38,490 bases of DNA, from the NCBI RefSeq assembly GCF_001461695.1, contig NZ_AUTC01000150.1:1-38490 (forward strand), written 5' to 3'. Positions 31,484 through 38,490 of the stretch are shown here, piece by piece; the first letter of the stretch is position 1, and every line of letters begins with the position of its first letter. Made by a program: the position numbers and the translations under genes. The DNA is from Sinorhizobium fredii USDA 205. Its GTDB lineage: Bacteria > Pseudomonadota > Alphaproteobacteria > Rhizobiales > Rhizobiaceae. The notes beneath the pieces are model-generated. The model was not told the DNA's origin, did no database searches, and saw only the letters and a program-made list of their open reading frames with translations.

Positions 31484-32874
31484 ATGATGGCAGATATCAC
31501 CCCCGTGCTCGGGCGCGCCGACGCAAACCTCCCTGCAAGCCTCGAGCGGCTTTTCGACCTCGTCCGCATCCAGTCCATCTCCACCGACCCGGCCTTCAAG
31601 GCCGAGTGCCGCAAGGCGGCCGAATGGCTGGTGGCGGAACTCGAAGCCCTCGGCTTCGAAGCCTCGGTGCGCGACACGCCCGGCCATCCGATGGTCGTCG
31701 CCCATCATGCCGCCGAAAAGGCCAGCGCGCCTCACCTGCTCTTCTACGGTCACTACGACGTGCAGCCGGTCGATCCCCTGAACCTCTGGGACGCGCCTCC
31801 GTTCGAACCGGCGATCAAGGAGCTCGAACCCGGCCGGAAAGTGATCACCGGCCGCGGCACGTCCGACGACAAGGGGCAGTTGCTGACCTTCGTCGAGGCG
31901 GTGCGGGCCTACAAGGAGACGCACAAGGCGCTTCCCTGCCGAATCACAATTCTCTTCGAAGGCGAGGAGGAATCCGGCTCCCCTTCGCTGAAGCCCTTCC
32001 TCGAGGCCAATGCCGCCGAACTCAAGGCGGACTATGCGCTGATCTGCGACACCGGCATGTGGGACCGCGAGACGCCGGCGGTATCGGCCGGCCTGCGCGG
32101 CCTCGTCGGCGAGGAAATCGTCGTCACGGCGGCGGACCGCGACCTGCATTCCGGCCTTTTCGGCGGCGCCGCGGCCAATCCGATCCATATCCTCACCGAC
32201 ATCCTCGCCGGACTTCACGACGGAACCGGTCGCGTGACGCTCGACAATTTCTATGACGGCGTCGAGGAGACGCCGGTTGCGATCAAGGCGAGCTGGGAGA
32301 CGCTCGGCAGGACGGCCGAGAAATTCCTCGGCGATGTCGGCCTTTCCATTCCCGCCGGGGAGAAGGGGCGTTCGGTGCTGGAACTGACCTGGGCACGGCC
32401 AACCGCGGAGGTCAACGGCATCAGCGGCGGCTATACCGGCGAAGGCTTCAAGACGGTGATCGCCGCGCAGGCCTCCGCCAAGGTCTCCTTCCGCCTCGTC
32501 GGCGACCAGGACCCGGCAAGGATCCGCGAGAGCTTCCGCGCCTATGTCCGCTCGAAGATTCCGGCGGACTGCTCGGTTGAGTTCCACGCCCATGGTGCTT
32601 CGCCGGCTATCCATCTTCCTTACGATTCGGCGCTTCTGACCACCGCCAAGGCGGCGCTCTCCGCAGAATGGCCGAAGCCGGCCATCGTCATCGGCATGGG
32701 CGGCTCGATCCCGATCGTCGGCGACTTCCAGAAGATGCTCGGCATGGAATCGCTGCTTGCGGTTTCGGCCTTGCCGACGACCGCATTCACTCGCCCAACG
32801 AGAAATACGAGCTGACATCCTTCCACAAGGGCATCCGCTCATGGATCCGCATCCTCGACGCGCTTGCCGGTTGA
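31484..32874 (+). pseudogene. M20-family dipeptidase with a late frameshift
   Basis: A zinc peptidase of about 463 residues when the frame is repaired. Metal-site motifs are FYGHYDVQPVDPLNLW (His90, Asp92), GRGTSDDKGQL (Asp129) and ILFEGEEESGSP (Glu161/162). The dimerisation domain carries HSGLFGGAAANPIH. Near 32758-32761 (CTTGCGG) one base is missing. The current frame ends at 32815 with an unrelated tail (VSALPTTAFTRP). The next frame continues GFGLADDRIHSPNEKYELTSFHKGIRSW to 32874, holding the conserved metal-ligand His of IHSPNE. If the lesion is real the enzyme lacks this ligand; a single-base sequencing error is an equal possibility. ATG 31484 follows AAAGGA. Confidence 0.85.
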
Positions 32875-32884
32875 GGTCGCGCGG

Positions 32885-32990
32885 AACCCTCCAGCGCCGC
32901 GCGTCCAATCGGACGCGCTGAGGCCGCTTCAGCTCTTTGAATTGCTGCATGTTTTTACACTTAAATCGGCGACGATTTGAGGAAACACGC
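32885..32990 (-). repeat. Leader-ATG-hairpin repeat element, copy 2
   Basis: On the minus strand: CAAATCG-tcgc-CGATTTAA, then AAAAACATGCAGCAATTC (ATG at 32948-32950), then a hairpin whose inner stem GCGCGTCC/GGACGCGC is perfect and whose outer stem is CTGAAGCG/CGCTGGAG. It aligns with copy 1 (23831-23926) through the leader and core, while the hairpin bases differ yet still pair. The element lies at the 3' end of the M20 gene, antisense to it. Confidence 0.7.
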
Positions 32991-33196
32991 AGGATCGGTC
33001 ATCGCTGCTTGACCTCACCGCTTCGGGATGCTTCCCTTTTTGAAAACGCACAGAATGGGAATGGGCTGTTGGCAAGGGCGAGTATCGAGGCATCGCGTCT
33101 GAGACGCGATTCTTTCTGCAATGGCGAGTATGGCCGTTCTGGCGGCGCCCTCAATACCCGGACAAGCCGCGGTCGATCCGTCTTTCTGGCGCCAGC
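32991..33196. other. Intergenic stretch before the UPF0104-type gene
   Basis: No gene is supported. It contains a small hairpin ATCGCGTC-tga-GACGCGAT (33092-33110) and two copies of GGCGAGTAT (near 33077 and 33123). A promoter for the downstream membrane protein is expected here but no convincing -35/-10 pair is visible. Confidence 0.4.
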
Positions 33197-34144
33197 ATGA
33201 AACGGCTCAAGGCATATTTCTGGCCCGCCGTGGGGCTGGCGGCGATCGTCCTTTCGGTCCGCGCGCTGATCCATGAATTGCGCGGGCTGTCGCTGAACGA
33301 GTTCATCGCCAGTTTCCAGGCGATCTCGATCGAGAGCTGGGTGCTCGCAATCGCCGCGACGCTGGTCGCCTATGCGGCGCTTGCCGCCTATGACAAGCTG
33401 GCGCTCGACCATCTCGGCCACAGGATCTCGATCTGGTTCATCACGCTCTGCTCGTTCACGACCTATGCGCTGTCGCACAATCTCGGCGCCTCGGTGTTTT
33501 CCGGCGCCGTGGTGCGCTATCGCGCCTATCGCTCGAAAGGACTGACGCCCGGCGAGATCGGCATCCTCGTCGCCTTCTGCTCCTTCACCTTCACCCTCGG
33601 CACGCTGATGCTCTCGGCAATCGTGCTGCTTGCCAAGCCGGACATCATCGAGCGGTTTGCCGAGGTGCTGCCGATCGAGATGTCGCTGACGACTGGCGGT
33701 CTGCTGCTGGCACTTATCTGCCTCTACATCCTTGGAAGTCTGATCGGCCTTCGGCCGCTGCGCACCCGATGGTTTCAGCTTCACTACCCGCGGCCTTCGA
33801 TCGTGTTCCGGCAATTGGTCATCGCCCCGGTCGAACTGCTGGGCGCCGCCGGCATCATCTATTTCGCGCTGCCGGAGGCCGGCAATCCCGGCTATATCGT
33901 CGTTCTCGGCATCTTCCTCGCCTCCTTCTCGGCGGCGCTGCTGTCGCATGCTCCGGGCGGCCTCGGCGTACTCGAACTCGTCTTCATCGCCGCCCTGCCC
34001 GAGATGGACCCGGCCGACGTGCTGGCGGCGCTGGCGATCTTCCGCCTGCTTTACCTGCTGATCCCGTTCGTCATGGCGCTCGTCGTCATCTTCGTCTTTG
34101 AGCATTCGCGCTTCCTGGAACAGCGCGACGCGAAGGGGTCATAG
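33197..34144 (+). CDS. UPF0104 / LPG-synthetase-like flippase-domain membrane protein
   Basis: A 315-residue integral membrane protein of the family that also forms the N-terminal flippase domain of MprF and includes YbhN. About eight hydrophobic spans are visible. The family-typical segments are YALSHNLGASVFSGAVVRYRAYRSKGLTPGEIG (read in parts), FCSFTFTLGT and LLSHAPGGLGVLELVF, the last with the conserved SHxPGGLGVxE pattern. It lacks the C-terminal aminoacyl-transferase domain of full MprF. The role is probably in envelope lipid handling, unproven here. ATG 33197 has only a weak upstream site. Confidence 0.85.
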   Translation: MKRLKAYFWPAVGLAAIVLSVRALIHELRGLSLNEFIASFQAISIESWVLAIAATLVAYAALAAYDKLALDHLGHRISIWFITLCSFTTYALSHNLGASVFSGAVVRYRAYRSKGLTPGEIGILVAFCSFTFTLGTLMLSAIVLLAKPDIIERFAEVLPIEMSLTTGGLLLALICLYILGSLIGLRPLRTRWFQLHYPRPSIVFRQLVIAPVELLGAAGIIYFALPEAGNPGYIVVLGIFLASFSAALLSHAPGGLGVLELVFIAALPEMDPADVLAALAIFRLLYLLIPFVMALVVIFVFEHSRFLEQRDAKGS

Positions 34145-34159
34145 CTGCCGATAAGGCTA

Positions 34160-34651
34160 TCAGGGCGCATTGCAAACGCCGGGTATCGCCTTTTCGATCG
34201 GTCCCTCCGCCTCATCGAGGCGCGCCGTCTCGATCTGGTAGGGGGTGAACGGCGGCACCTGCAGCGACGGGTTGATGATTCTCGCGACATAGCAGCCGGA
34301 AAAGAAGCGGATCCTGCCTTCCTGCTCGACAGACTTGATCGCCACCGGCACGGCCGCGTAGATGCTGCCGGCGGCACCCTCGGTGGTCACCTCGCCGATC
34401 CGCACCTCGACCGCTTCGGTCTTCGCGTAACCGTCGGCAAAGGCCTTGAACTCGCCGACCGGCTTCGCATCGCCGAAATAGGCATAGGCCCGGGCATATT
34501 CCCTGCGATTGATGGCGTTATAGAGCGAGCGAACGAGTGCCGCGCCGTCGGAACGGTCGTCGACGTAAGGGACGGATTCCTGCGCCCTGCCCTCGGTGCT
34601 CAATACCGAAAGGGCTGCCAGTGCCGGAAGGATTATCGAACGAAGCCTCAT
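34160..34651 (-). CDS. Small secreted hypothetical protein
   Basis: A 163-residue protein with a signal peptide (MRLRSIILPALAALSVLSTEGRAQ, cleavage near GRA-QE). The soluble domain begins VPYVDDRSDGAALVRSLYNAINRREYARAYAYF. That segment resembles the start of NTF2-like or other small periplasmic domains, but I cannot assign a family. Two cysteines (FSGCYVAR and the C-terminal GVCNAP) could form a disulfide in the periplasm. AAAGGGAG precedes ATG 34651; ATG 34654 directly abuts it. It converges on the flippase-like gene. Confidence 0.72.
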   Translation of the reverse strand: MRLRSIILPALAALSVLSTEGRAQESVPYVDDRSDGAALVRSLYNAINRREYARAYAYFGDAKPVGEFKAFADGYAKTEAVEVRIGEVTTEGAAGSIYAAVPVAIKSVEQEGRIRFFSGCYVARIINPSLQVPPFTPYQIETARLDEAEGPIEKAIPGVCNAP

Positions 34652-34754
34652 CATCTCCCTTTCGAGCGGATCATTATGGCCGGCACACCGCCGACCAGAC
34701 GTCCGCACGATCGGTCATGATCACGACGATTTTGAGTTGAGACGATGAAACCCG

Positions 34755-35642
34755 CTACACCGGCGGCAGGCCCGCCTTGCGCCTTGCGACGACGCGCTCG
34801 CGCCAGACGGTGAAGATCCCCGCGGCCACCACCAGCAGCGATCCCATGATCATGTTGGCCGTCAGGGTCTCGCCGAAGATCGTCACACCCATGATCGAGG
34901 CGAAGACGAGCTGCAGGTAGGTGAGCGGCTGCACCGCGACGGCATCGAGCAGGTCGTAGGCGCGAATCAGGAAATAATGGCTGAGGCTGCCGGTGACGCA
35001 GAGGAGGAGCATCCACACCCAGTCCGGCCCCGACAGCGTCGCCCAGAAGAACGGGCCGACGAGACTGATCGCCGCGGCGCCGACGACGCCCGTGTAGAAG
35101 AAGCTCGTCATCGCCGAATCCTCGCGGCTGACAAGTCGCGTCGCGATGGCATAGACCGCGAACATCAGTGCGCCAGCGAGCGGCAGGAGAAAGTCGACCT
35201 CGAACGTGCCCTCGCCCGGTTTCAGGATCAACAGCACGCCGACGAGACCGGCGGCGATCGCCGACCAGCGGCGCCAGCCGACGCGCTCGCCGAGCAGCGG
35301 CATCGACAGCAGCGCGACGAAGATCGGCGTCGCCGCCAGGATCGCCTGCGAATGCGCGAGCCCGACGACGGTGAAGGCGGTGATGACGACGACGATCTGG
35401 GCCGGCAGCAGCACGCCGCGCAGCACCTGAAGCAGCGGCCTCTTCGTCACCGCGGTGGCGCGCAGCCCGGCCGGCGACCGCCACGCCAAGGTGATGGCGA
35501 AGGCGGCGAAGGCCCAGTAGCGGATCATCGCCACGAAGACCGGCGGATAGTTGGCGCCGAGATGTTTGGAAAGCCCGTCTTGGATCGAGAAGATGACGAT
35601 CGCCAGGAGTGCGAAGACGTAGCCGTTTGCCTTGGATCCCAT
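34755..35642 (-). CDS. DMT-superfamily (EamA) transporter
   Basis: A 295-residue inner-membrane protein with ten predicted spans made of two EamA repeats. The first repeat starts YVFALLAIVIFSIQDGLSKHLG and contains TPIFVALLSMPLLGERVGWRRW. The second starts LLPLAGALMFAVYAIATRLVS and contains the corresponding QPLTYLQLVFASIMGVTIFGETLT. The paired LGE/FGE motifs at the repeat ends are characteristic of drug/metabolite exporters. The substrate is unknown. It is transcribed on the minus strand downstream of the anti-SD sRNA locus. Confidence 0.92.
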   Translation of the reverse strand: MGSKANGYVFALLAIVIFSIQDGLSKHLGANYPPVFVAMIRYWAFAAFAITLAWRSPAGLRATAVTKRPLLQVLRGVLLPAQIVVVITAFTVVGLAHSQAILAATPIFVALLSMPLLGERVGWRRWSAIAAGLVGVLLILKPGEGTFEVDFLLPLAGALMFAVYAIATRLVSREDSAMTSFFYTGVVGAAAISLVGPFFWATLSGPDWVWMLLLCVTGSLSHYFLIRAYDLLDAVAVQPLTYLQLVFASIMGVTIFGETLTANMIMGSLLVVAAGIFTVWRERVVARRKAGLPPV

Positions 35643-35734
35643 GCGCCCGTCGATACACGCGTCCAGCGACTAAGACCACGATTTTCTCAGGCATTTTCTG
35701 CAGCCGCGCCGCAGCAGCTCCGAGATCGGGTGAG

Positions 35735-35875
35735 TTGACAGAAAAAGACCCCGAGCCGGGAGGAGGTGGCGTCGGGGTCTTCAAACTCGGCCGGTTCCTG
35801 GGAGGAGGAGTGAAACCGACCCGCATCGGGCGCCGCGGGAGGAGGTGCAGCGCTTCGATGAGGATGATCATAAGT
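35735..35875 (-). ncRNA. Candidate sRNA with three CCUCCUCC loops (alpha-r14/'cuckoo'-like)
   Basis: On the minus strand three consecutive stem-loops each display an anti-Shine-Dalgarno loop. SL1 (35860-35824) pairs CATCG/CGATG and GCGCTGC/GCGGCGC around ACCTCCTCCC. SL2 (35821-35789) pairs GGTCGGTTTC with GGAACCGGCC around ACTCCTCCTCCCA. SL3 (35781-35745) pairs AAGACCCCGA with TCGGGGTCTT plus inner GCC/GGC around ACCTCCTCCC, then T5, forming the terminator. This is the architecture described for alpha-r14 sRNAs (such as NfeR1 of S. meliloti) and the CCUCCUCCC 'cuckoo' family, as I recall them. The 5' end is estimated; a mini-frame in it is not convincing. The targets would be ribosome sites of other mRNAs. 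Confidence 0.8.
35742..35781 (-). terminator. Intrinsic terminator of the anti-SD sRNA
   Basis: A 10-bp AAGACCCCGA/TCGGGGTCTT stem with an internal GCC/GGC extension, followed on the minus strand by TTTTT (35746-35742). Confidence 0.9.
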
Positions 35876-35903
35876 CATTCCGGCTGATTTAATATCGCCA
35901 ATG

Positions 35904-35931
35904 TTGCATCGCAGCATTGCAGTGGATGCAA
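35904..35931. promoter_or_regulatory. Inverted repeat upstream of the anti-SD sRNA
   Basis: TTGCATC (35904-35910) and GATGCAA (35925-35931) are separated by 14 nt, ~30-60 nt upstream of the estimated sRNA start and flanked by the A/T-rich GATATTAAAT stretch. The position suits an activator or repressor site; no regulator can be named. Confidence 0.45.
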
Positions 35932-36236
35932 AGCGGACTGCTGGTGTCCTGTCTGCACCGCGGCGCGCGCTACCGGGTGACCGCCCCGTAGTGCGTCGCC
36001 GATCGAGACAAGGCCCTGCAGCCGCAGCGCCAGTCGGGCCGTCGATGCCAAGGTTCTGAAGGCGCTAGGTTTTTCCCCGATCCCATTCTTAACTCCCCCT
36101 TAAATTACCGCATTTAGAGTCGACGGATCGGCATGAAGCGGGACGGCACGACCGGCGCCGCACGACAATCGCGCCGCCGGCGTCGCCCAAGAGCGACGAT
36201 GAACCGGTCCGGCTTCAGGGGACAGATCCTACCGGC
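35932..36236. other. Intergenic leader of the PBP gene
   Basis: About 300 nt without a supported gene. A patch of lower GC (CTTAACTCCCCCTTAAATTACCG, read in parts, ~36088-36112) is the likeliest promoter area for the penicillin-binding protein. An in-frame-looking stretch from 36133 is very Arg-rich and resembles chance coding. Confidence 0.4.
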
Positions 36237-38462
36237 ATGGCGAGCAGAAAATCAGGGCAGCGGATCGAGCCTTCCTTCGGCGGCGACTACGATGACGACG
36301 ACGGTCTGCGCATCGACGCGAGCGACCGCGTCAGCGGTGGCGGACGCAAGGTGAAGCGCACGCCGCCGAGCGGCAAGGGCGGGCGCCAGACGCGCGGCAG
36401 GCGTGCTGGCCGAGCCGGCGGGTCCGGTGGCGGCCTCTTCGGGCCGGTTCGGCGGCTTGCCTATTGGTGCGTCGTGCTTGGCATCTGGGGGGCGATCGGT
36501 GTCGGCGGCCTGGTGCTTTACTACGGCGCGCGCATGCCGAGCGCGACGAGCTGGTCGATCCCCGAGCGTCCGCCGAACGTCAAGATTCTTGCCGTCAACG
36601 GCGACATCGTTGCCAATCGCGGCGCCACCGGCGGCGAGGCGCTGGCGCTCGAGGACATGTCCCCCTACATCCCGCAGGCGGTGATCGCCATCGAGGACCG
36701 CCGTTTCTACTCGCATTTCGGCGTCGACCCGCTGGGGCTGGCGCGCGCCATGCTGACCAATCTGACGAGCGGCCGCATGGTCCAGGGCGGCTCGACGCTG
36801 ACGCAGCAGCTTGCCAAGAACCTGTTCCTGTCGCCGGAGCGCACGCTCGAACGGAAGGTGCAGGAGGTGCTGCTGGCCTTCTGGCTGGAGCAGAAATACA
36901 CCAAGGACCAGATCCTGGCGATGTATCTCAACCGCGTCTTCTTCGGCTCCAACGCCTATGGTGTCGAGGCGGCGTCGCGGCGCTACTTCAACAAGTCGGC
37001 GCGCGACGTCAATCTCGGCGAAGCGGCGGTGCTTGCCGGCCTGTTGAAGGCGCCGTCGCGACTGTCGCCGGCGCGTGATCCTGAAGCGGCCGAGGCGCGC
37101 GCCCAGGTGGTGCTCGGCGCCATGCGCGAGGAAGGCTTCATCTCCGACGCCGAGATCAAGACGGCGATGTCGCAGACGCCGACCAGGGCCAAGAGCTTCT
37201 GGTCGGGCGCCGAGCACTATGTCGCCGACATGGTGATGGACCAGCTCCCGGGCATGATCGGCGAGGTCAGCCAAGACCTGATCGTCGACACCACCATCGA
37301 TCTGTCGCTCGAGAAGAAGGCCGAAGAGGTGCTCGCGGCATCACTCGACGAGGAGGGCGGCAAGCTCAACGCCTCGCAGGCGGCGCTCGTCTCGATCGAC
37401 GGGACCGGCGCGATCCGGGCGCTGGTCGGCGGCAGGGACTATGCGGAGAGCCAGTTCGACCGCGCCTCGAAGGCGAAGCGCCAGCCGGGCTCGGCCTTCA
37501 AGCCTTTCGTTTATGCAGCCGCGCTCGAAATCGGCCGCACTCCAATGTCGGTGCGCAACGACGCGCCTGTCCGGATCGGCAACTGGACGCCGGAGAACTA
37601 CGACCAGAAATATCGTGGCGAGGTGACGCTCACCGATGCGCTCGCCAATTCGCTGAACACCATCGCCGCCCAACTCGTCATGGAGGTCGGTCCGCCGAAC
37701 GTCGTCAAGCTCGCGCATCGCCTCGGGATCGATTCCGAGATGCAGGCAAACGCTTCGATCGCCCTCGGCACCTCCGAGGTCTCGCTCGTCGAGCTCACCT
37801 CCTCCTACGCGCCCTTCATGAATGGCGGCTTCAAGGCGACGCCGCATGTCATCCGCCGCATTTCCACCGCCGACGGTACGGTGCTCTACGAGAACACCTA
37901 TGACAACCCGCCGCGCGTGCTCGATCCGGCGATCGTCAGCGAGATGAACCAAATGTTGGTGCGGGTATTGACCGACGGCACCGGCAAGAAAGCGCGCCTG
38001 CCCGGTTGGGAGGCGGCCGGCAAGACCGGCACGACGCAATCCTTTCGCGACGCGCTGTTCGTCGGCTATACATCCAACCTGACGACCGGCGTCTGGTTCG
38101 GCAACGACGACGGCAAGTCGATGAAGAAGGTCACCGGCGGCGGACTGCCGGCCAAGGCCTGGCACGACTTCATGGTCGCCGCGCATGAGGGGCTTTCGCC
38201 CTCGCCGCTCTTCGGCACGACGGGCGTCCAGCCGGTCTTCGACGAGGGTAGCCCCGTCGCCGGCGGCGAAGCGCTCCCCGACGGCTTCGGTGATCCCGCA
38301 GCCTTCCCGGAACGGCCGGCAGCGATGGACGGGGCGATCGCCGTCGATCAGAGCCGCCCGGCAGGAGAGCCGACGGGCGGCCCGGTCCCGCCGGCGGGCG
38401 TCGGCGAGACGACCGGCGCAACCCGCCGCACGACGCTTTTCGAACTGTTGACCGGCGGCTGA
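36237..38462 (+). CDS. Class A penicillin-binding protein (PBP1A/PbpF-like)
   Basis: A bifunctional peptidoglycan glycosyltransferase-transpeptidase, 741 residues. A cytoplasmic Gly/Arg/Lys-rich tail (~1-66) precedes one membrane span (~75-97). The GT51 domain has catalytic Glu153 (AIEDRRFYSHFGVD), GGSTLTQQLAKNLF and KVQEVLLAFWLEQKYTKDQI with YLNRVFFGSNAYGVEAA. The transpeptidase domain has SxxK at Ser419-Lys422 (PGSAFKPF), SxN at Ser472-Asn474 (NSLNTI) and KTGT from Lys596. A ~90-residue Pro/Gly-rich, low-complexity C-terminal tail follows. The start codon context is weak (GGGGACAG 14 nt upstream). It is complete, ending 28 bases before the window edge. Confidence 0.94.
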   Translation: MASRKSGQRIEPSFGGDYDDDDGLRIDASDRVSGGGRKVKRTPPSGKGGRQTRGRRAGRAGGSGGGLFGPVRRLAYWCVVLGIWGAIGVGGLVLYYGARMPSATSWSIPERPPNVKILAVNGDIVANRGATGGEALALEDMSPYIPQAVIAIEDRRFYSHFGVDPLGLARAMLTNLTSGRMVQGGSTLTQQLAKNLFLSPERTLERKVQEVLLAFWLEQKYTKDQILAMYLNRVFFGSNAYGVEAASRRYFNKSARDVNLGEAAVLAGLLKAPSRLSPARDPEAAEARAQVVLGAMREEGFISDAEIKTAMSQTPTRAKSFWSGAEHYVADMVMDQLPGMIGEVSQDLIVDTTIDLSLEKKAEEVLAASLDEEGGKLNASQAALVSIDGTGAIRALVGGRDYAESQFDRASKAKRQPGSAFKPFVYAAALEIGRTPMSVRNDAPVRIGNWTPENYDQKYRGEVTLTDALANSLNTIAAQLVMEVGPPNVVKLAHRLGIDSEMQANASIALGTSEVSLVELTSSYAPFMNGGFKATPHVIRRISTADGTVLYENTYDNPPRVLDPAIVSEMNQMLVRVLTDGTGKKARLPGWEAAGKTGTTQSFRDALFVGYTSNLTTGVWFGNDDGKSMKKVTGGGLPAKAWHDFMVAAHEGLSPSPLFGTTGVQPVFDEGSPVAGGEALPDGFGDPAAFPERPAAMDGAIAVDQSRPAGEPTGGPVPPAGVGETTGATRRTTLFELLTGG

Positions 38463-38490
38463 GCAAGGCTCATCCAGCGGCGGGCCGCCG

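Noticed and set aside
31403..32950. A 515-codon minus-strand frame starting MQQFKELKRPQR
   Set aside because: The start is the repeat element's conserved ATG, but the rest is antisense to the M20 peptidase and has shadow-like composition. Only the repeat was kept.
36133..36236. A short frame upstream of the PBP gene starting MKRDGTTGAARQ
   Set aside because: Arg-rich chance frame overlapping the PBP start in a different phase, without a ribosome site or family resemblance.
1..38490. CRISPR array, rRNA operon, toxin-antitoxin or defence system
   Set aside because: No regularly spaced repeats, rRNA sequence or recognisable defence or toxin families were seen on either strand.

Overview
The window looks like a chromosomal segment of a Sinorhizobium/Ensifer-type rhizobium (Alphaproteobacteria, Rhizobiaceae). 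This rests on GC-rich codon use, the gene families, rhizobial intergenic palindromes, two alphaproteobacterial-style small-RNA loci, and a gene order that I recall, without being able to check, as similar to the S. meliloti chromosome around the smeAB-polA genes.

Layout. (a) 1-1560: the end of an integrated element. A decayed P4-type tyrosine integrase points away from the 3' end of tRNA-Ser(GGA), with direct repeats resembling integrase arm sites between them. The first ~70 bases look like a cloning polylinker. (b) 1650-5260: core genes: a small membrane protein, msrA, an orphan BMP-family periplasmic binding protein, slyX, and an EI24/CysZ-like membrane protein. (c) 5449-18992: an amino-sugar / cell-wall-sugar catabolism locus. 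It has a plus-strand operon (amidase, ROK GlcNAc kinase, CutC), a convergent minus-strand operon (BadF-type kinase, GntR regulator, SIS-type GlcN-6-P deaminase, nagA), and, divergent from the latter, murQ followed by a complete CUT1 ABC sugar transporter with an embedded Gfo/Idh/MocA oxidoreductase. Uptake, phosphorylation, lactyl-ether cleavage, deacetylation and deamination-isomerisation to fructose-6-P can all be assigned. A near-identical 16-bp motif sits in inverted orientation in both divergent promoters and is a good candidate operator for the GntR protein. (d) 18993-24575: a rhizobial inverted repeat, a palindrome that could be a TetR operator, and an RND efflux pump (SmeA/SmeB-like) with its TetR regulator. 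(e) 24576-27564: a visibly more A/T-tolerant accessory stretch with a secreted histidine phosphatase and a class III adenylate cyclase gene whose sensor and catalytic halves are in different frames. (f) 27565-38462: core genes: polA, an sRNA locus (alpha-r7-like), a MarR regulator, an M20 peptidase with a late frameshift, an LPG-synthetase/UPF0104-type membrane protein, a small secreted protein, a DMT transporter, an sRNA locus with three CCUCCUCC loops (alpha-r14/'cuckoo'-like), and a class A penicillin-binding protein.

A recurring ~100-nt element, present once on each strand (around 23830-23926 and 32885-32990), combines a conserved leader, an ATGCAGCAATTCAAA core and a GC-rich hairpin. It is one of the more interesting unexplained pieces here. 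The frame lesions (two indels and a stop in the integrase, one indel in the M20 gene, a probable 14-nt deletion in the cyclase) could partly be sequencing error and should be checked against reads. No CRISPR array, rRNA or intact insertion sequence was seen.
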